A stretch of DNA of 39,421 nucleotides from Acanthamoeba lenticulata. Lineage: Eukaryota; Discosea; Longamoebia; Acanthamoebidae. Where the stretch lies: assembly GCA_002179805.1 (NCBI GenBank), contig NAVB01000308.1:1-39421 (forward strand). Direction: 5' to 3'. Positions 11,984 to 21,498 of the stretch are shown one piece after another. The notes under the pieces are model-generated. The model did not search any database. It had not been told where the DNA came from and saw only the letters and a program-made list of their open reading frames with translations. Position numbers and translations under genes: made by a program. Each line of letters begins with the position of its first letter. Within the stretch, counting starts at the first letter, position 1.

Positions 11984-11984
11984 A
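11979..11984 (+). terminator. Poly(A) signal AATAAA overlapping the helicase stop codon
   Basis: The final codons read CAA TAA, and the next bases complete AATAAA. The TAA stop (11981-11983) therefore lies inside the polyadenylation hexamer, which implies a very short 3' UTR before the tRNA gene at 12112. Confidence 0.6.
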
Positions 11985-12111
11985 AGTACTGCTGCCCCGT
12001 CAGCTTCCTCAAAAGGCTTTCCTTCGTCAATCTGTTGGCCCAAAACACATTGTGTATGACCAAAAAGAACGACATACTCTTTTGCAACATGTGTTCTCGG
12101 GAAGACAAGGA

Positions 12112-12184
12112 GGCGCCATGGCGCAGTCGGCACCGCGCTCCCCTAGTAAGGGAGAGATCATGGGTTCGATTCCCATTGGCGCCA
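12112..12184 (+). tRNA. tRNA-Thr (anticodon AGU)
   Basis: A 73-nt cloverleaf. The 7-bp acceptor stem is GGCGCCA with TGGCGCC, followed by discriminator A. The anticodon arm is CTCCC-CTAGTAA-GGGAG, giving anticodon AGT, and the T-arm contains GGTTCGATTCC. A-box (TGGCGCAGTCGG) and B-box promoters are internal. An RNA polymerase III T-run (cttttttc) begins about 10 nt after the 3' end. No intron. Confidence 0.95.
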
Positions 12185-12455
12185 TCCTGATTCTTTTTTC
12201 TTCGGGTTCCTCGTGCGGAGGCCGTCTCGGAGAGTGTGGGCGCAGCCACGCCTTGTTGGTTTACGGTACGATGACCCGGCTACCAATCAACACCACTCTA
12301 CTCTTGAATCGCCCACTGGGACGCCTTCGCTGAGCCAATACATCGGTAATTTGAAGTAGGCCCAATCGCCTCTTGCTACTCCGCACAACAGGCACAAAAG
12401 GGATACCGTGCACACCCGTTTAGTCACTTCTTTGCCAAGTGTGTTAACAATCGTG

Positions 12456-15400
12456 ATGCCTGCTGCTCGCGCTCCGAGCCGCATGGCCGCCTTCGTGGGA
12501 GTTGTCCTGCTCCTGGTTTTGACCTACGCTAGCGGCGCTCGCGCTTACGGCGAGCCTTCGTCTTCCCTGCCCTCCTACCAAGAACGCACCTTCGCTGCCC
12601 TCATCAATGTCGCTCGCGTCGGTGAGTACTTGACTTTTATCTTCCTTCCGGGTGAGGTGCCGCATGACCCATTTTTTTTTAAACCTGCCTGCAGGCCCAG
12701 CGGGCTACCGGAGCAACTATATGTCCGGCTACTCCACAAACGGCATTCTTACTCAGTCCCCTCGGGCGCCGCTCTATATTGACCCCGTGCTCTCGCAAAC
12801 AGCTCACGGCCACTCGACTGACCTGGTATCTCTTGATCTTGCCCCCCCAACTGCCTTTAATGCACTTCTGAGCGTGGTGGTTGACGACCTTGTTCTTGTG
12901 CAGACCACGTGCCATCAGATCCAGTTCAGCAGCTGTGATGGGACCTCTTGGGTTAACCGCGTTCGCAATTCCTACTCGTGTCCCTACGGGTGCGGGCTTG
13001 GCCGTGATGCGTCATGAAGGCTTGTCCAATCGGCGACTTACCCTTGCTTTTTGTCTGCTTGCGTTCAGATCTCTCGGCGAGAACCTGCAGGTGGGCTACT
13101 CTGCTGCGCCTCTCGTACGCCTTCCTTTCGCCAGGCCGCTTGGTTTTTCTCAGGGCCTTTGCTTAGCCCGACGCCGGTCCGCCCACAACCACGCACAACA
13201 CAGGACGGAGCCAATGACGCCCTCTGCAGCTGGACCCAGGCCGCGGATGGCAGCTACTACTGCTGCCCCGGTACGAGCTTGGTTGTGCCACCAGCACCAC
13301 AAGTAGATCTCGAGTAAAACGGAGCGGCTGTTCTGGGCGTGTGTGTTGCAGACGGTGGCACGAACACCGCCGGCCAGGCGTGCGATGGTGGCCGCAATCT
13401 GTACCTTTCCGTCAGCGTCACCCGCGTGGGCGTGGGCCTCGGCTCCGATTCGTCTAACGGCCTTTCGTACTGGTGCGCACTTCTGGCCCCACCCCTAGCC
13501 CTCTCTTTTGATTCTCACACTCATGCACGCTCGTGCAAAAAGGACTACGGACATGGGCTCGTGCAACACCGAGACCTACACCAACAGCATCGCTTCGGGT
13601 TCTCACATCTTGCAGGTGCGCAAGGGCATCGCGTTCGATCGAACGCTCAGGAATTTGTACCCTAACTTGCCTTGTGTTGTTGTGGTGTGCCACGTTATCA
13701 TGTCAGGGAGCGAAAACGCGCTTCTTTGCCACGTTCTGGGATGCCTCGGGCACGCCTCAGTCTGCTCAGGTGATCATTAACGGCGTCGCCAGCGATCTTT
13801 CCCTCGACGCCGGCTCTCCGGGCCAGGTCCCCCCCTCTCTTTGCCCCTCGCTTTCATTCTTTCTTTTCGTTCTTGATGCCGACGACAAAATCAATCATCC
13901 CATTGCAGGGCAACTACTACGCGACGTCGTCCTCAGGGACGGGCTGTCGTTCGTACTACTTCCAGTTCACGTCGGGCAGCGGCGGCGTCTACCGCTACCC
14001 CGAGACCGGTTACTTCAACACCTATGGCGAGGGCTCTTGCGTCGATGACTGGGCCGGCGACGCTGGTGAGTTGCTGTAGTGTCATATCGTCCGTTTCTCG
14101 CGTCTGACGCTCCGCGTGGGTGGTGGTCCAGTCCCGGACTCTGTGCCCACCGTGCCAGGCGTGCCGCAGGGCGTGACGGTTGGCAGCCTCACCACCAGCT
14201 CCGCCGTCATCTCCTGGAGCGCGCCAGCCACCACTGGCGGCCATCCCATCACGGGCTATGCGCTCCACATCGTGTACGTGTTTTGTTTTGTGGTGGTGGA
14301 GATAACGAGGGTGATGATGATGATGACGATGTTGATGCTGATGACTTTAAAAAATTAATTAATTAATTAATTAATACAGGGGCTCCTCTCAGTCGTGGGA
14401 CTACACGACGAGCGACATGTCTTTCACGGCGACCGGTACAACAAGAAGCCTCTCTTTCTGCAGAAGTGCTTCCACGGAAAGGCTCACGTAACCTTTTGGG
14501 CGAATCCAGGCATGCTGGCGGGCACGACATACACGGTCACCGTCTTGGCTCAGAACAGCGTGGGCTCGGGCCCGGCCTCTGCCGGCACGACCTTCATCAC
14601 GTTGGCGGGTGACTCTACTCCGAGCCCAAGCCCGAGCGCGAGCGCTTCACCCTCTCAGGCTCCTGTCCCGGGCACCTCGCCCTCGGTCTCCCCAAGCAGC
14701 GCCCCGTCTCCATCGCCCAGCTCTGGCCGTACGTACAATAATTCTCCTTTTTATTTCAGTCTCAAATTGGATTCGTTCAATAATTACTTTATTTTATTAT
14801 TATTAGAAATACAAATGAAAATAAAAAAACTCACGATCGTTCGAAACACGCAGTGCCCCAATCGTACAACTTCCACGCGCAGAGCGGGTGCAACGTGGGC
14901 ATCCTGGACCAGGGCCAGTGCGGCAGCTGCTACGCCTTCTCCACGACCGCGGCGGCCTCCGACCGGTGGTGCCGCGCGCGGAGCCAGAGCTTCGTCTTCT
15001 CTCCACAAGAGATTCTCGACTGCGGCAAGTCCAAAGTCTGGTTCGGCAACGTATGTTATGTGTTACCCTTTGTCCAAAGCCAACTGGCCATCCCAATTTG
15101 ATCATCGGCGACTGACTTGGAGGGACGACGCAGTCGGGATGTGACGGAGGCGATCCGTACCAAGCGGCGCTGCTGATGAAGAACAGCGGCTTCCCCACGA
15201 GCGACACCGTCGGCCTCGCTGGCGGTTGCCGCCCCTACACCTGCTACAGCGGCTCGTGCTCATCCAATCCCACCTGCTCGGTACGCTTGCACGGCTTTAT
15301 TTATTTATTCATTTATAATTTTTTAGATACACATCATTTTTACCCCAATTTATTCATTTGATTGTTTTGTTTTTTTAATTTTAAAAAAAAACTAATCGTT

Positions 15401-16637
15401 CATCATTTAATTTTAAAAATACGACAGACGACGTGCAAGGACGGGTCGACGGCCACCAAGTACAAGGGCACGGGCGCGTCGCGGGTGGTCGGGCTGGACA
15501 ACATGCGGCTGGAGATCTACAACAACGGGCCCATCGTCACGGGCTTCGACATCTGCAACTCGTTCTACTCGTTCTTTAGCGACACCAACAACGCCGGCAA
15601 GGTCTACACAACCCCGTGCTCGTCCTCGTCGTCCGACTACATGGGCGGCCACGCTGTGAGCATCGTCGGCTGGGGCACGGACGCCAGCGGCATCGACTAC
15701 TGGCTCGTCGCCAACTCGTGGGACACCTGGTGGGCCGACAAGGGCTACTTCCGCATCCAGCGCGGCGTCAACTTGTGCAGCTTCGAGAACTGGATCACGG
15801 CCATCAGCATCGCCCAGTCCGGCCGCCGGACCTACGGCGGCGTCACGATGCTCGAGGACAGTGGCTCTGCAGCGCCGGCCACGGGCCAGGCCGTTCCGGT
15901 CAAGCCCGACAGCGACTTTGTCCGCCGCGGTTCGCAGCTCGTGCTAGACACCTGGTATTTGAGCAATTACGCGGCCACCAACGCCAGCCTTGACCCCAAG
16001 AAGCTCGTTTCGTCGGGAGGCAAGCGCGCCGACGTTCCGCCGCCGGGTCTCACCACCAACTCGGGCTTCTCCGTGAGCAGCGTCAACTCGGCCACCGTCC
16101 AAGTGGCGGCCGGTCAGAACGTCTTTGTCAACTTTGTCGCGACGGACGGCGTGACCACCGTGAACCTGGCCTCCACGGTCTCCTTTGCCGCCAACGGCGG
16201 CGTGAGCTCCGTGGCCGCCGTGACCGTCGCGGGCGCTGGCGGAGGCGGCGGCCTGAGCACGGCCGCGATCATCGGCATCGTCGTCGGCAGTGTTGTGGGC
16301 GCCGTCCTTCTGGCCGGAGCCACCGTCCTTGTGGCCGCGGCGGCCGTGGTGGCGGTCAAGCGTATCAAGTCTCGTGAGGTCATCGAGGAGCGAGCTATTG
16401 AGGTATACGTTGTCCCCACCTTTCGTCCACCCATTCACATGATGTCGTGCTTTGACTTGAAACTCACGCGATCGTCGTGCGCCAAACCCATCATGATCTC
16501 CATAGATGGAGGAACAGGCCGCGCCCGAGCAGGAGCAGCCCGCGGACAAGCGCGGCAACAGATCCACTTGGTTCACGCGACGTCTCATGTTCCAGTCCAT
16601 CACCGCGCGCTCTCCGCCCGTCAAGTTTGACAACTGA
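12456..16637 (+). CDS. Membrane-anchored CAP/SCP - fibronectin III - cathepsin B-like cysteine peptidase fusion
   Basis: Exons: 12456-12621, 12695-12825, 12904-12989, 13069-13114, 13204-13270, 13352-13472, 13543-13615, 13707-13826, 13909-14065, 14132-14273, 14380-14435, 14510-14728, 14854-15050, 15134-15280, 15428-16402, 16506-16637; 944 residues, all phases agree. A signal peptide (MAAFVGVVLLLVLTYASGARA) leads into a CAP/SCP domain (about 45-225: QERTFAALINVARVGPAGY, HGHSTDL, SLGENLQ, TRVGVGLG, YWTTDMGSC). An unassigned segment (226-322) precedes an FN3 domain (about 325-420) and a Ser/Pro linker. The C1A peptidase (about 462-720) keeps Gln and Cys in DQGQCGSCYAFS (Cys about 487), His in GGHAVSIVGWG (about 651) and Asn in VANSWDTWW (about 672). 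GCDGGDPYQA and GGCRPYTC resemble cathepsin B. No I29-type propeptide is visible. A hydrophobic helix (about 852-888) is followed by a basic, then acidic tail. Probably a type I surface or lysosomal protease. Confidence 0.85.
14352..14376. repeat. Short (TTAA)n tract in intron
   Basis: Tandem TTAATTAA units lie immediately upstream of the acceptor of exon 11 of the CAP-peptidase gene. A GATGAT-rich stretch (about 14310-14340) lies just before it. Confidence 0.85.
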
Positions 16638-16680
16638 TGACCCTAAGCTTCTTGGCTTGACCATCGACCATAAGTGTATC

Positions 16681-16686
16681 AATAAA
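16681..16686 (+). terminator. Poly(A) signal of the CAP-peptidase gene
   Basis: AATAAA lies 44 nt after the TGA at 16635-16637, at the usual spacing for a short protist 3' UTR. Confidence 0.6.
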
Positions 16687-16773
16687 ATATTTCAGTGCCC
16701 CTCACCATGTCGCGTTCTCAAACTACTCCAGTGCCTTGTGTTGGGCGATCTCGTTGCAGACAAACGACTGTAC

Positions 16774-16905
16774 AGACGCCGCAGTTGGCGAAGCACGAGC
16801 AAAGGCCATGCTCAAAGCCTTGATCTGTGGCGGTGCCGATGGGTAGGGTGTCTCCTCATTGTGCTCAACCTTCTTTCCAAGATCACACGATCGCTGCTGA
16901 CAACC
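16774..16905 (-). pseudogene. Decayed duplicate of PLAC8 exon 1
   Basis: On the minus strand this segment closely matches exon 1 of the PLAC8 gene (17848-17698). Both share CTTGGAAAGAAGG, the Cys-rich block (GFEHGLCSCFANCGVC against DFEHGLCSCFANCDVC) and the exon-end donor (GTCT then GTAC). The copy has no ATG at the equivalent place. A non-triplet length change after the GAGCAC segment puts a TGA in the frame of the Cys-rich block. I found no following PLAC8 exons between it and the CAP-peptidase gene, so it is probably a single-exon relic. Confidence 0.65.
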
Positions 16906-16938
16906 AAGACACTCCGACCGGAATTGAAAAAGGCATCT

Positions 16939-16944
16939 TTTATT
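16939..16944 (-). terminator. Poly(A) signal of the PLAC8 gene
   Basis: Reads AATAAA on the minus strand, about 65 nt beyond the PLAC8 stop codon and just before the exon-1 relic. Confidence 0.6.
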
Positions 16945-17008
16945 GCACCATGATAAAAATATAAATAATCACCAACGTTGGGGCTACGCGAAAATACACA
17001 AGAACTGC

Positions 17009-17848
17009 TCAGTGGTGCAGCCTGCCCTGCTTGAAGGCAAGGATCTCATTGCCGTCTTGCGCAATCATGCAACACGGACAGCACAGCGCGCTCAAGAAGT
17101 CGTACACTGGGCGCTCCTGCTCGTGTCGTCTGAGTTAGCCAGCTGACAAAGTAGCAGCAACTGTTGCTGACGACAACTCCTTCACGGAGCTGTTGATGAT
17201 CGCAATCGTACCCGGTAGCCCAGGGCCCGGCGGAACTCGAGCCGCGTCCACCACCTGAGGAGGGTCTGCACGCCGCGTGTGAGACAGAAGAACGTGTTGT
17301 TTGAAACTATTGGGCCGTGTGTACCGAGGACAAGAAGAAGAAGCACGGGTCGAGGCAGCAGCCGGTAAAGCAGTATGCGGCGCCCCAAATCATGCAAGTG
17401 TCGTTGGGGTTCTTGTCATTCTGGAGTTGACGGTTGGAAGGGCAATTAATTACACCAGTAACGAAAAAATAGAAGAGAAAAAAGGCAGGGCAGGTCCTCT
17501 TTGGGTACGTGTGGCCGGGGAGGAGCAAGGAGGGCAAGGTTGGTTGGTACCTGGGGGTTGAGCCTCTGCCAGTTCAAGCCGTACTGAATGCACGGGCAAC
17601 AGCAGGCGCAAATACCTTGGGAGAAGCACAAGATTGATTGGTTTCCTTTGCCCGAAAGGAGAGATAAGCAGGACAAGGGAGAAGGAGGAGACCGTACAGA
17701 CGTCGCAGTTGGCAAAGCACGAGCAGAGGCCGTGCTCAAAGTCGTTTTGATCCGTGGCAGCCGCTCCGATGGGTCGAGAGGGCTGATTGTCTTCCTCATG
17801 GTGCTCCACCTTCTTTCCAAGATCATCACTGCTATCATCAAGACCCAT
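17009..17848 (-). CDS. PLAC8-family cysteine-rich protein
   Basis: PLAC8 proteins are small Cys-rich proteins, usually membrane-associated, linked in other eukaryotes to metal transport, cell size or stress; the role here is unknown. Exons: 17848-17698, 17615-17551, 17420-17325, 17265-17212, 17116-17009, giving 157 residues, the usual family length. The start ATG gives MGLDDSSDDLGKK. The Cys-rich core runs HGLCSCFANCDVC, ICACCCPCIQYG, then WGAAYCFTGCCLDPCF, and later LCCPCCMIAQDGNEI, matching the two Cys clusters and the hydrophobic middle typical of PLAC8. The ending is FKQGRLHH. Exon 4 and its acceptor are the least certain join. It is divergent from the two-helix gene at 17957, with only 108 bp between the start codons. 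Confidence 0.78.
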
Positions 17849-17956
17849 GTTGAGCGTAGGTACGGGAGGTTGAGGCGTTTGACTTTTGCTGGTGTGCGGT
17901 TGCCCGTCTTTGGTGCCGCAGCTTCATTTTAGCTCCGAAGTGTCTGCGTGATTCAC

Positions 17957-18852
17957 ATGCCAGGGCTACGGGCAGCCTTCACAGACGCCGCAAGACGAAA
18001 CATGAGGAGAGGAGTTGGGGGAGGAGCGGCGGGTGTCAAGGTCGATAGCTTAGTGCAGGGGCTCGGCCTGCTCGTGGTCGCCGTGGGACTCACGTGGGGC
18101 TTGTTCCTCTTGCTGCGGGAAGACGGCGCGCCCCTTCCCGACCGTGAGTTCATTGTCGATTATGCACCGCCAGGCAGCACTTCCCACCGCACGCTTTGCC
18201 ACATTCAGGGCGCCCACATGAGCAACCACAACACTGACGCTATGCATCTTCAGGTGTCGCTCGTTTTTTTTTATTTTTTATTTATTTAATTTTAATTATT
18301 ATTTATAACACTTACGCGCCATGACAGGTGAGGTACCGGCTACATGGGAGCCGTGGCGCGGAGCTGCGACGAGCCACCGTCCCCTTTTCCGCGCCCACTG
18401 GTTGCACCACCATCGGCGAGTGCCTCGCGCAGCTGCCCGACCCGTTTGAGTGCTTCTATGGTTCAGCCCTGCCGCCTTGTCCAGGTTGTGTTTCGCACGT
18501 GAAGCTGACGCGTGGACACAACACAGACGCAACGACGAGGGCCGTCACGTTCGTCGATGAATCGACGCCCACGATCACGGTCGAGTGGAGCCAAGCGAAC
18601 GAGACCAGCAGCGTCGTGAAAGAGCGGCCCCCGGGCGAGCGGATGACTCTCCGCGGCTGGGTGCTCTTCGTGGTGCTCTCCTGCTGCTTGTGCACGCCCG
18701 CCTGCTTTCTGCTCGGCCTGGTCTCGGTCAGCGAGGGCGTGGGCCTGCGCTTGCCTTGTCGCTTTGCCGAAGCCCGCTGCGCGATCAAGCAGAGGATCGA
18801 CCGCATGCAGCAGCGATCGCCCGACTCGCGACGAGGCCGGTGGCGCTCATGA
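17957..18852 (+). CDS. Hypothetical two-helix membrane protein with Cys-rich loop
   Basis: I do not recognise this protein. Exons 17957-18253 and 18328-18852 join in phase to give 273 residues. A basic N-terminus (AARRNMRRGV) precedes a membrane helix at about 34-53 (GLGLLVVAVGLTWGLFLLL). A middle domain of about 150 residues follows with at least six Cys (one late in exon 1, then about 125, 131, 141, 150 and 153) and an NETS glycosylation sequon. The second helix lies at about 209-232 and is itself Cys-rich (VVLSCCLCTPACFLLG). The tail is basic and Arg-rich. The likely topology is a hairpin with both ends in the cytosol and a disulfide-bonded outer loop, similar in layout only to channel auxiliary subunits or tetraspan-like scaffolds. 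No family assignment is made. Confidence 0.65.
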
Positions 18853-19071
18853 GCGGTGATAAGAGTGAACAACAACAACAACAAGAAGGTTGAGATGCTT
18901 CTCTTTGTATTATGATTCTTGGAGAACTATTCACACGGTGGAGGGAAGGAGGAGATCACGGCCAGTCCAGCAGTCGATGACAGGATGATGAAGGTTCGTG
19001 ACGAGCTCGTGGTTGGGCTGGTCGGCCGGAGGTAAAATGGAGCGGGAAAGAACGACGACGGTTGTTCGTAT
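18853..19071. other. Convergent intergenic gap with (AAC)n
   Basis: This gap lies between the stop codons of two convergent genes. It holds a short (AAC)n run near 18868-18886. No canonical AATAAA is visible for either gene. Confidence 0.5.
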
Positions 19072-20115
19072 TTACACGTCGAGAAGAGGAAGAGAGTGTT
19101 GGAGGAGCCACTGGTAGAGCAGCGGGTTGTCGTAGGTGTAGGCGCGCTTGATGAGCTCGTTCTCATCGTCGGGCCCGACCGCCATGCCTGCCAAGGAGTC
19201 GGCATGGGCGGTCCCCCTCCCCGTCGACGAGGACGGCTTGGGCTTGGCGGACGTCGAGGAGTCGACGGTCGGATAGGTGGTGAAGAGGACGCTTCGCGCG
19301 CCGTGTTCCCGAAGCGCGTGGGCGAGGTTCAGAGTAGCCCGCAGGCCCTCGTCGTCGTCATTGTCGTTGTCGCAGTCAACCAACGACTCGCTGAGGGCGT
19401 CAACCCCGCTCGAGGAGGCAGCGGCGCCGTGGAATATCCACAGGGGCGTGTCCTTGAGCCGCTCGACGTCGACGAGGCTCGGGTCTGTGGCGGCGCCGAT
19501 GGGCACACAGGCGGCCAGGCACCTCGGCATCCGCGCGGCCAGCGCGCACACGGCCCAGCCGCCCATGCCCTCGCCCACGGCGTAGATGCGCCGCGGGTCG
19601 ATCGAGTAGCGCTCGGTGACTTCTTCGATGAGACTCTCGAGCGATTCGACGCGCCAGTACTTGAACGGTGGGCACAGGGGCGAGATGACGACAAAGGGGA
19701 ACGATTGCATTCGGAGCGGTTCGGGCCCTTGGGCGCCAGCCGAGGGCGTTCGGCGATGTGGTGACCGCTGGGCGAGGGCGGCCGCACGACCGAGATGGAG
19801 GCTCGCGGTGGCCGTACGCGGCGAGTTGGATTCGTCTTCGTCGACCGATGAAATCTTTTTTGTCGGGACGTCTTCCTCATCGAGGTCGAACATCATGTCG
19901 GAAGAGCCGACACGGCAAAATCGTTCTTCACACAGTCGGGGGATGCCCGAGAGGCGGAGGCCATCGAGATTAACGCCCTTGCGGTCGGCCCCGTGAAGGA
20001 AGAGGAGAAGCGGCCAGCCGGCTGCAGGACGTAGGGCAGCGTCGTCGTAGCCTTCGGGCTGGTAGAGGAGGTAATTGTAGCTCCCACATTCAGACTGCTT
20101 TTTGAGATGGGCCAT
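19072..20115 (-). CDS. Alpha/beta-hydrolase homologue (esterase/depolymerase-like), probably catalytically inactive
   Basis: A single-exon gene of 347 residues starting at ATG (MAHLKKQSECGSYNYLLYQP). The fold shows in WPLLLFLHGADRKG (oxyanion strand, about 34-47), then FVVISPLCPPFKYW, then SIDPRRIYAVGEGMGGWAV, and near the end YDNPLLYQWLLQH. This is the pattern of phospholipase/carboxylesterase and PHB-depolymerase-like hydrolases. The nucleophile elbow, normally G-x-S-M-G-G, reads GEGMGG (181-186), so Gly 183 replaces the Ser. The usual His a few residues before the final AY..NP.LY.WLL helix is also missing; the segment reads PDDENELIKRAY. An acidic, Ser-rich insertion (about 64-135) splits the domain. 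It probably binds or scaffolds rather than hydrolyses. It is divergent from the fatty acid synthase gene. Confidence 0.8.
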   Translation of the reverse strand: MAHLKKQSECGSYNYLLYQPEGYDDAALRPAAGWPLLLFLHGADRKGVNLDGLRLSGIPRLCEERFCRVGSSDMMFDLDEEDVPTKKISSVDEDESNSPRTATASLHLGRAAALAQRSPHRRTPSAGAQGPEPLRMQSFPFVVISPLCPPFKYWRVESLESLIEEVTERYSIDPRRIYAVGEGMGGWAVCALAARMPRCLAACVPIGAATDPSLVDVERLKDTPLWIFHGAAASSSGVDALSESLVDCDNDNDDDEGLRATLNLAHALREHGARSVLFTTYPTVDSSTSAKPKPSSSTGRGTAHADSLAGMAVGPDDENELIKRAYTYDNPLLYQWLLQHSLPLLDV

Positions 20116-21498
20116 CTTTGCTGAGTTGGCTCTATCCCAAGTACGCTTCCGCCCCGACCTTTAAAAAAAAGAAAAAGATGTCTTCGATCTTTTGACGGCT
20201 TCGATTTTAGCTCGGAGATGAATAATAACGGCAGTAAGTGCGGCTCGGTGGCGGCGCTGCTGATGTGCTAGTTTGCAGATGTGAAGAGAGAACGGGCTGG
20301 TCTGCCTCGGTACGCGCTGGTCAAGGTAACTTCCTCGTCTGGTTTGTCTCAGCTTGCCCAACAAGACTCGAGCAATTTGGCGGCGCGCTGCTGTTGGGCG
20401 AACGTTCTCCCGTCTCTCGTTCCCCCGCCACCCAGCCACTCGCCAACCGGGACGGCATTTTTCCGTTTCTGGCCTTTAGGACAGCTACGTTAAAGAGCCA
20501 CGGAAAACTTAAGAAGGCGTTTACTGACAGATGCGACAGGAACGTCAAGTATGCTCCGTACCCCGCCGGAGTGGGCGACTTTGTAGCCAATGTTGCTGAC
20601 CTCACCGGAGCTGGGGAACATGCCACTTCCCCAAGGCACCTTGCGGCCACTTGCTGCTCGTGTGTCTCTGTTCTTTTCCGTTATGCCCACTTGCGTGATG
20701 GATCTTTGCTTCGCCTGGTCGGCGGCCAGGAGCGGCAACGCCCCACTTGCTGAGCGCGCTTGCTCGCAACTGTATCGCGCTGTTACAGACCATAAAGCGC
20801 CAAGGCTTCTTTACACACATGTTCAACTTCCCATCAACATGAGTTTGTCAGCGTTGGTACGATATCAGTGTCGTGTGCTGGTCCGCTCGTCGCTCCCCCC
20901 CCCCTTCACTTCGCTCTCGTCCGCTTCGTTTTTTCTCCTCGCGTTTCCTTCATTTTCTTCTTTGTGGGAGACTGTTTCTTTCGGCTCCTTCCGCTTCCGT
21001 TCGACTCCGCGAGTGGGCGTTGTCCCGCCTCGCGCCGTCTTGGGCTTGGTGGGCCTTTCTTGCCGGCCCTCACGCCTGGCCCAGAAATTTCTGACCGCAC
21101 CCACTGGCGGGAGGTGCCGAACACATCTTACGCCACGTCCACACGGTCGGGGTTGGGCTTTTCCGCTCCCTCTTCCCACGGCGTCCGGTTCTCTCTCGTC
21201 CTCCTCTTCCCGGTCCGGGCACTCTATTCTCTCTCTTGTCTGCTCTTGAGTGCACACGCCAGCGCTCGTCGATCCACCACCCACTCTCTCGTTCTTGTGC
21301 GGCTCTCCACACCTCCTACGCTGAGTAGCGCACTACATCTACATCCACCAAAGCAACACGCCCTTAGCCTGTTGCTACAGTCGACTTCACCTTCCCTACT
21401 GGTTCCGTCGAGCCTTCACTCGCTTTTCCCTCTTGTCACGCCGAAGATCTCAACGTTTTTGACAAGTTGATCTCCGCCCTTCACGCGTCCACCAAGCC
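20116..21498. promoter_or_regulatory. 1.4-kb divergent intergenic region upstream of the fatty acid synthase gene
   Basis: This separates the hydrolase start (minus) from the synthase start (plus). From about 20880 to 21470 the plus strand is strongly pyrimidine-rich (runs such as ctcccccccccttc and cttcattttcttcttt), which suits a long CT-rich 5' UTR or core promoter of a highly expressed gene. Open frames here have biased low-complexity composition and no recognisable domain, so I call no gene. I see no clear TATA box. Confidence 0.45.

Noticed and set aside
13001..13320. Plus-strand frames suggesting a separate small gene inside the CAP region.
   Set aside because: They cross introns; the CAP exons 13069-13114 and 13204-13270 account for the conserved pieces in phase.
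20238..21470. Several long open frames on both strands between the hydrolase and the synthase.
   Set aside because: Composition is low-complexity and set by the CT-rich tract, no domain or splice pattern supports them, and they overlap each other.
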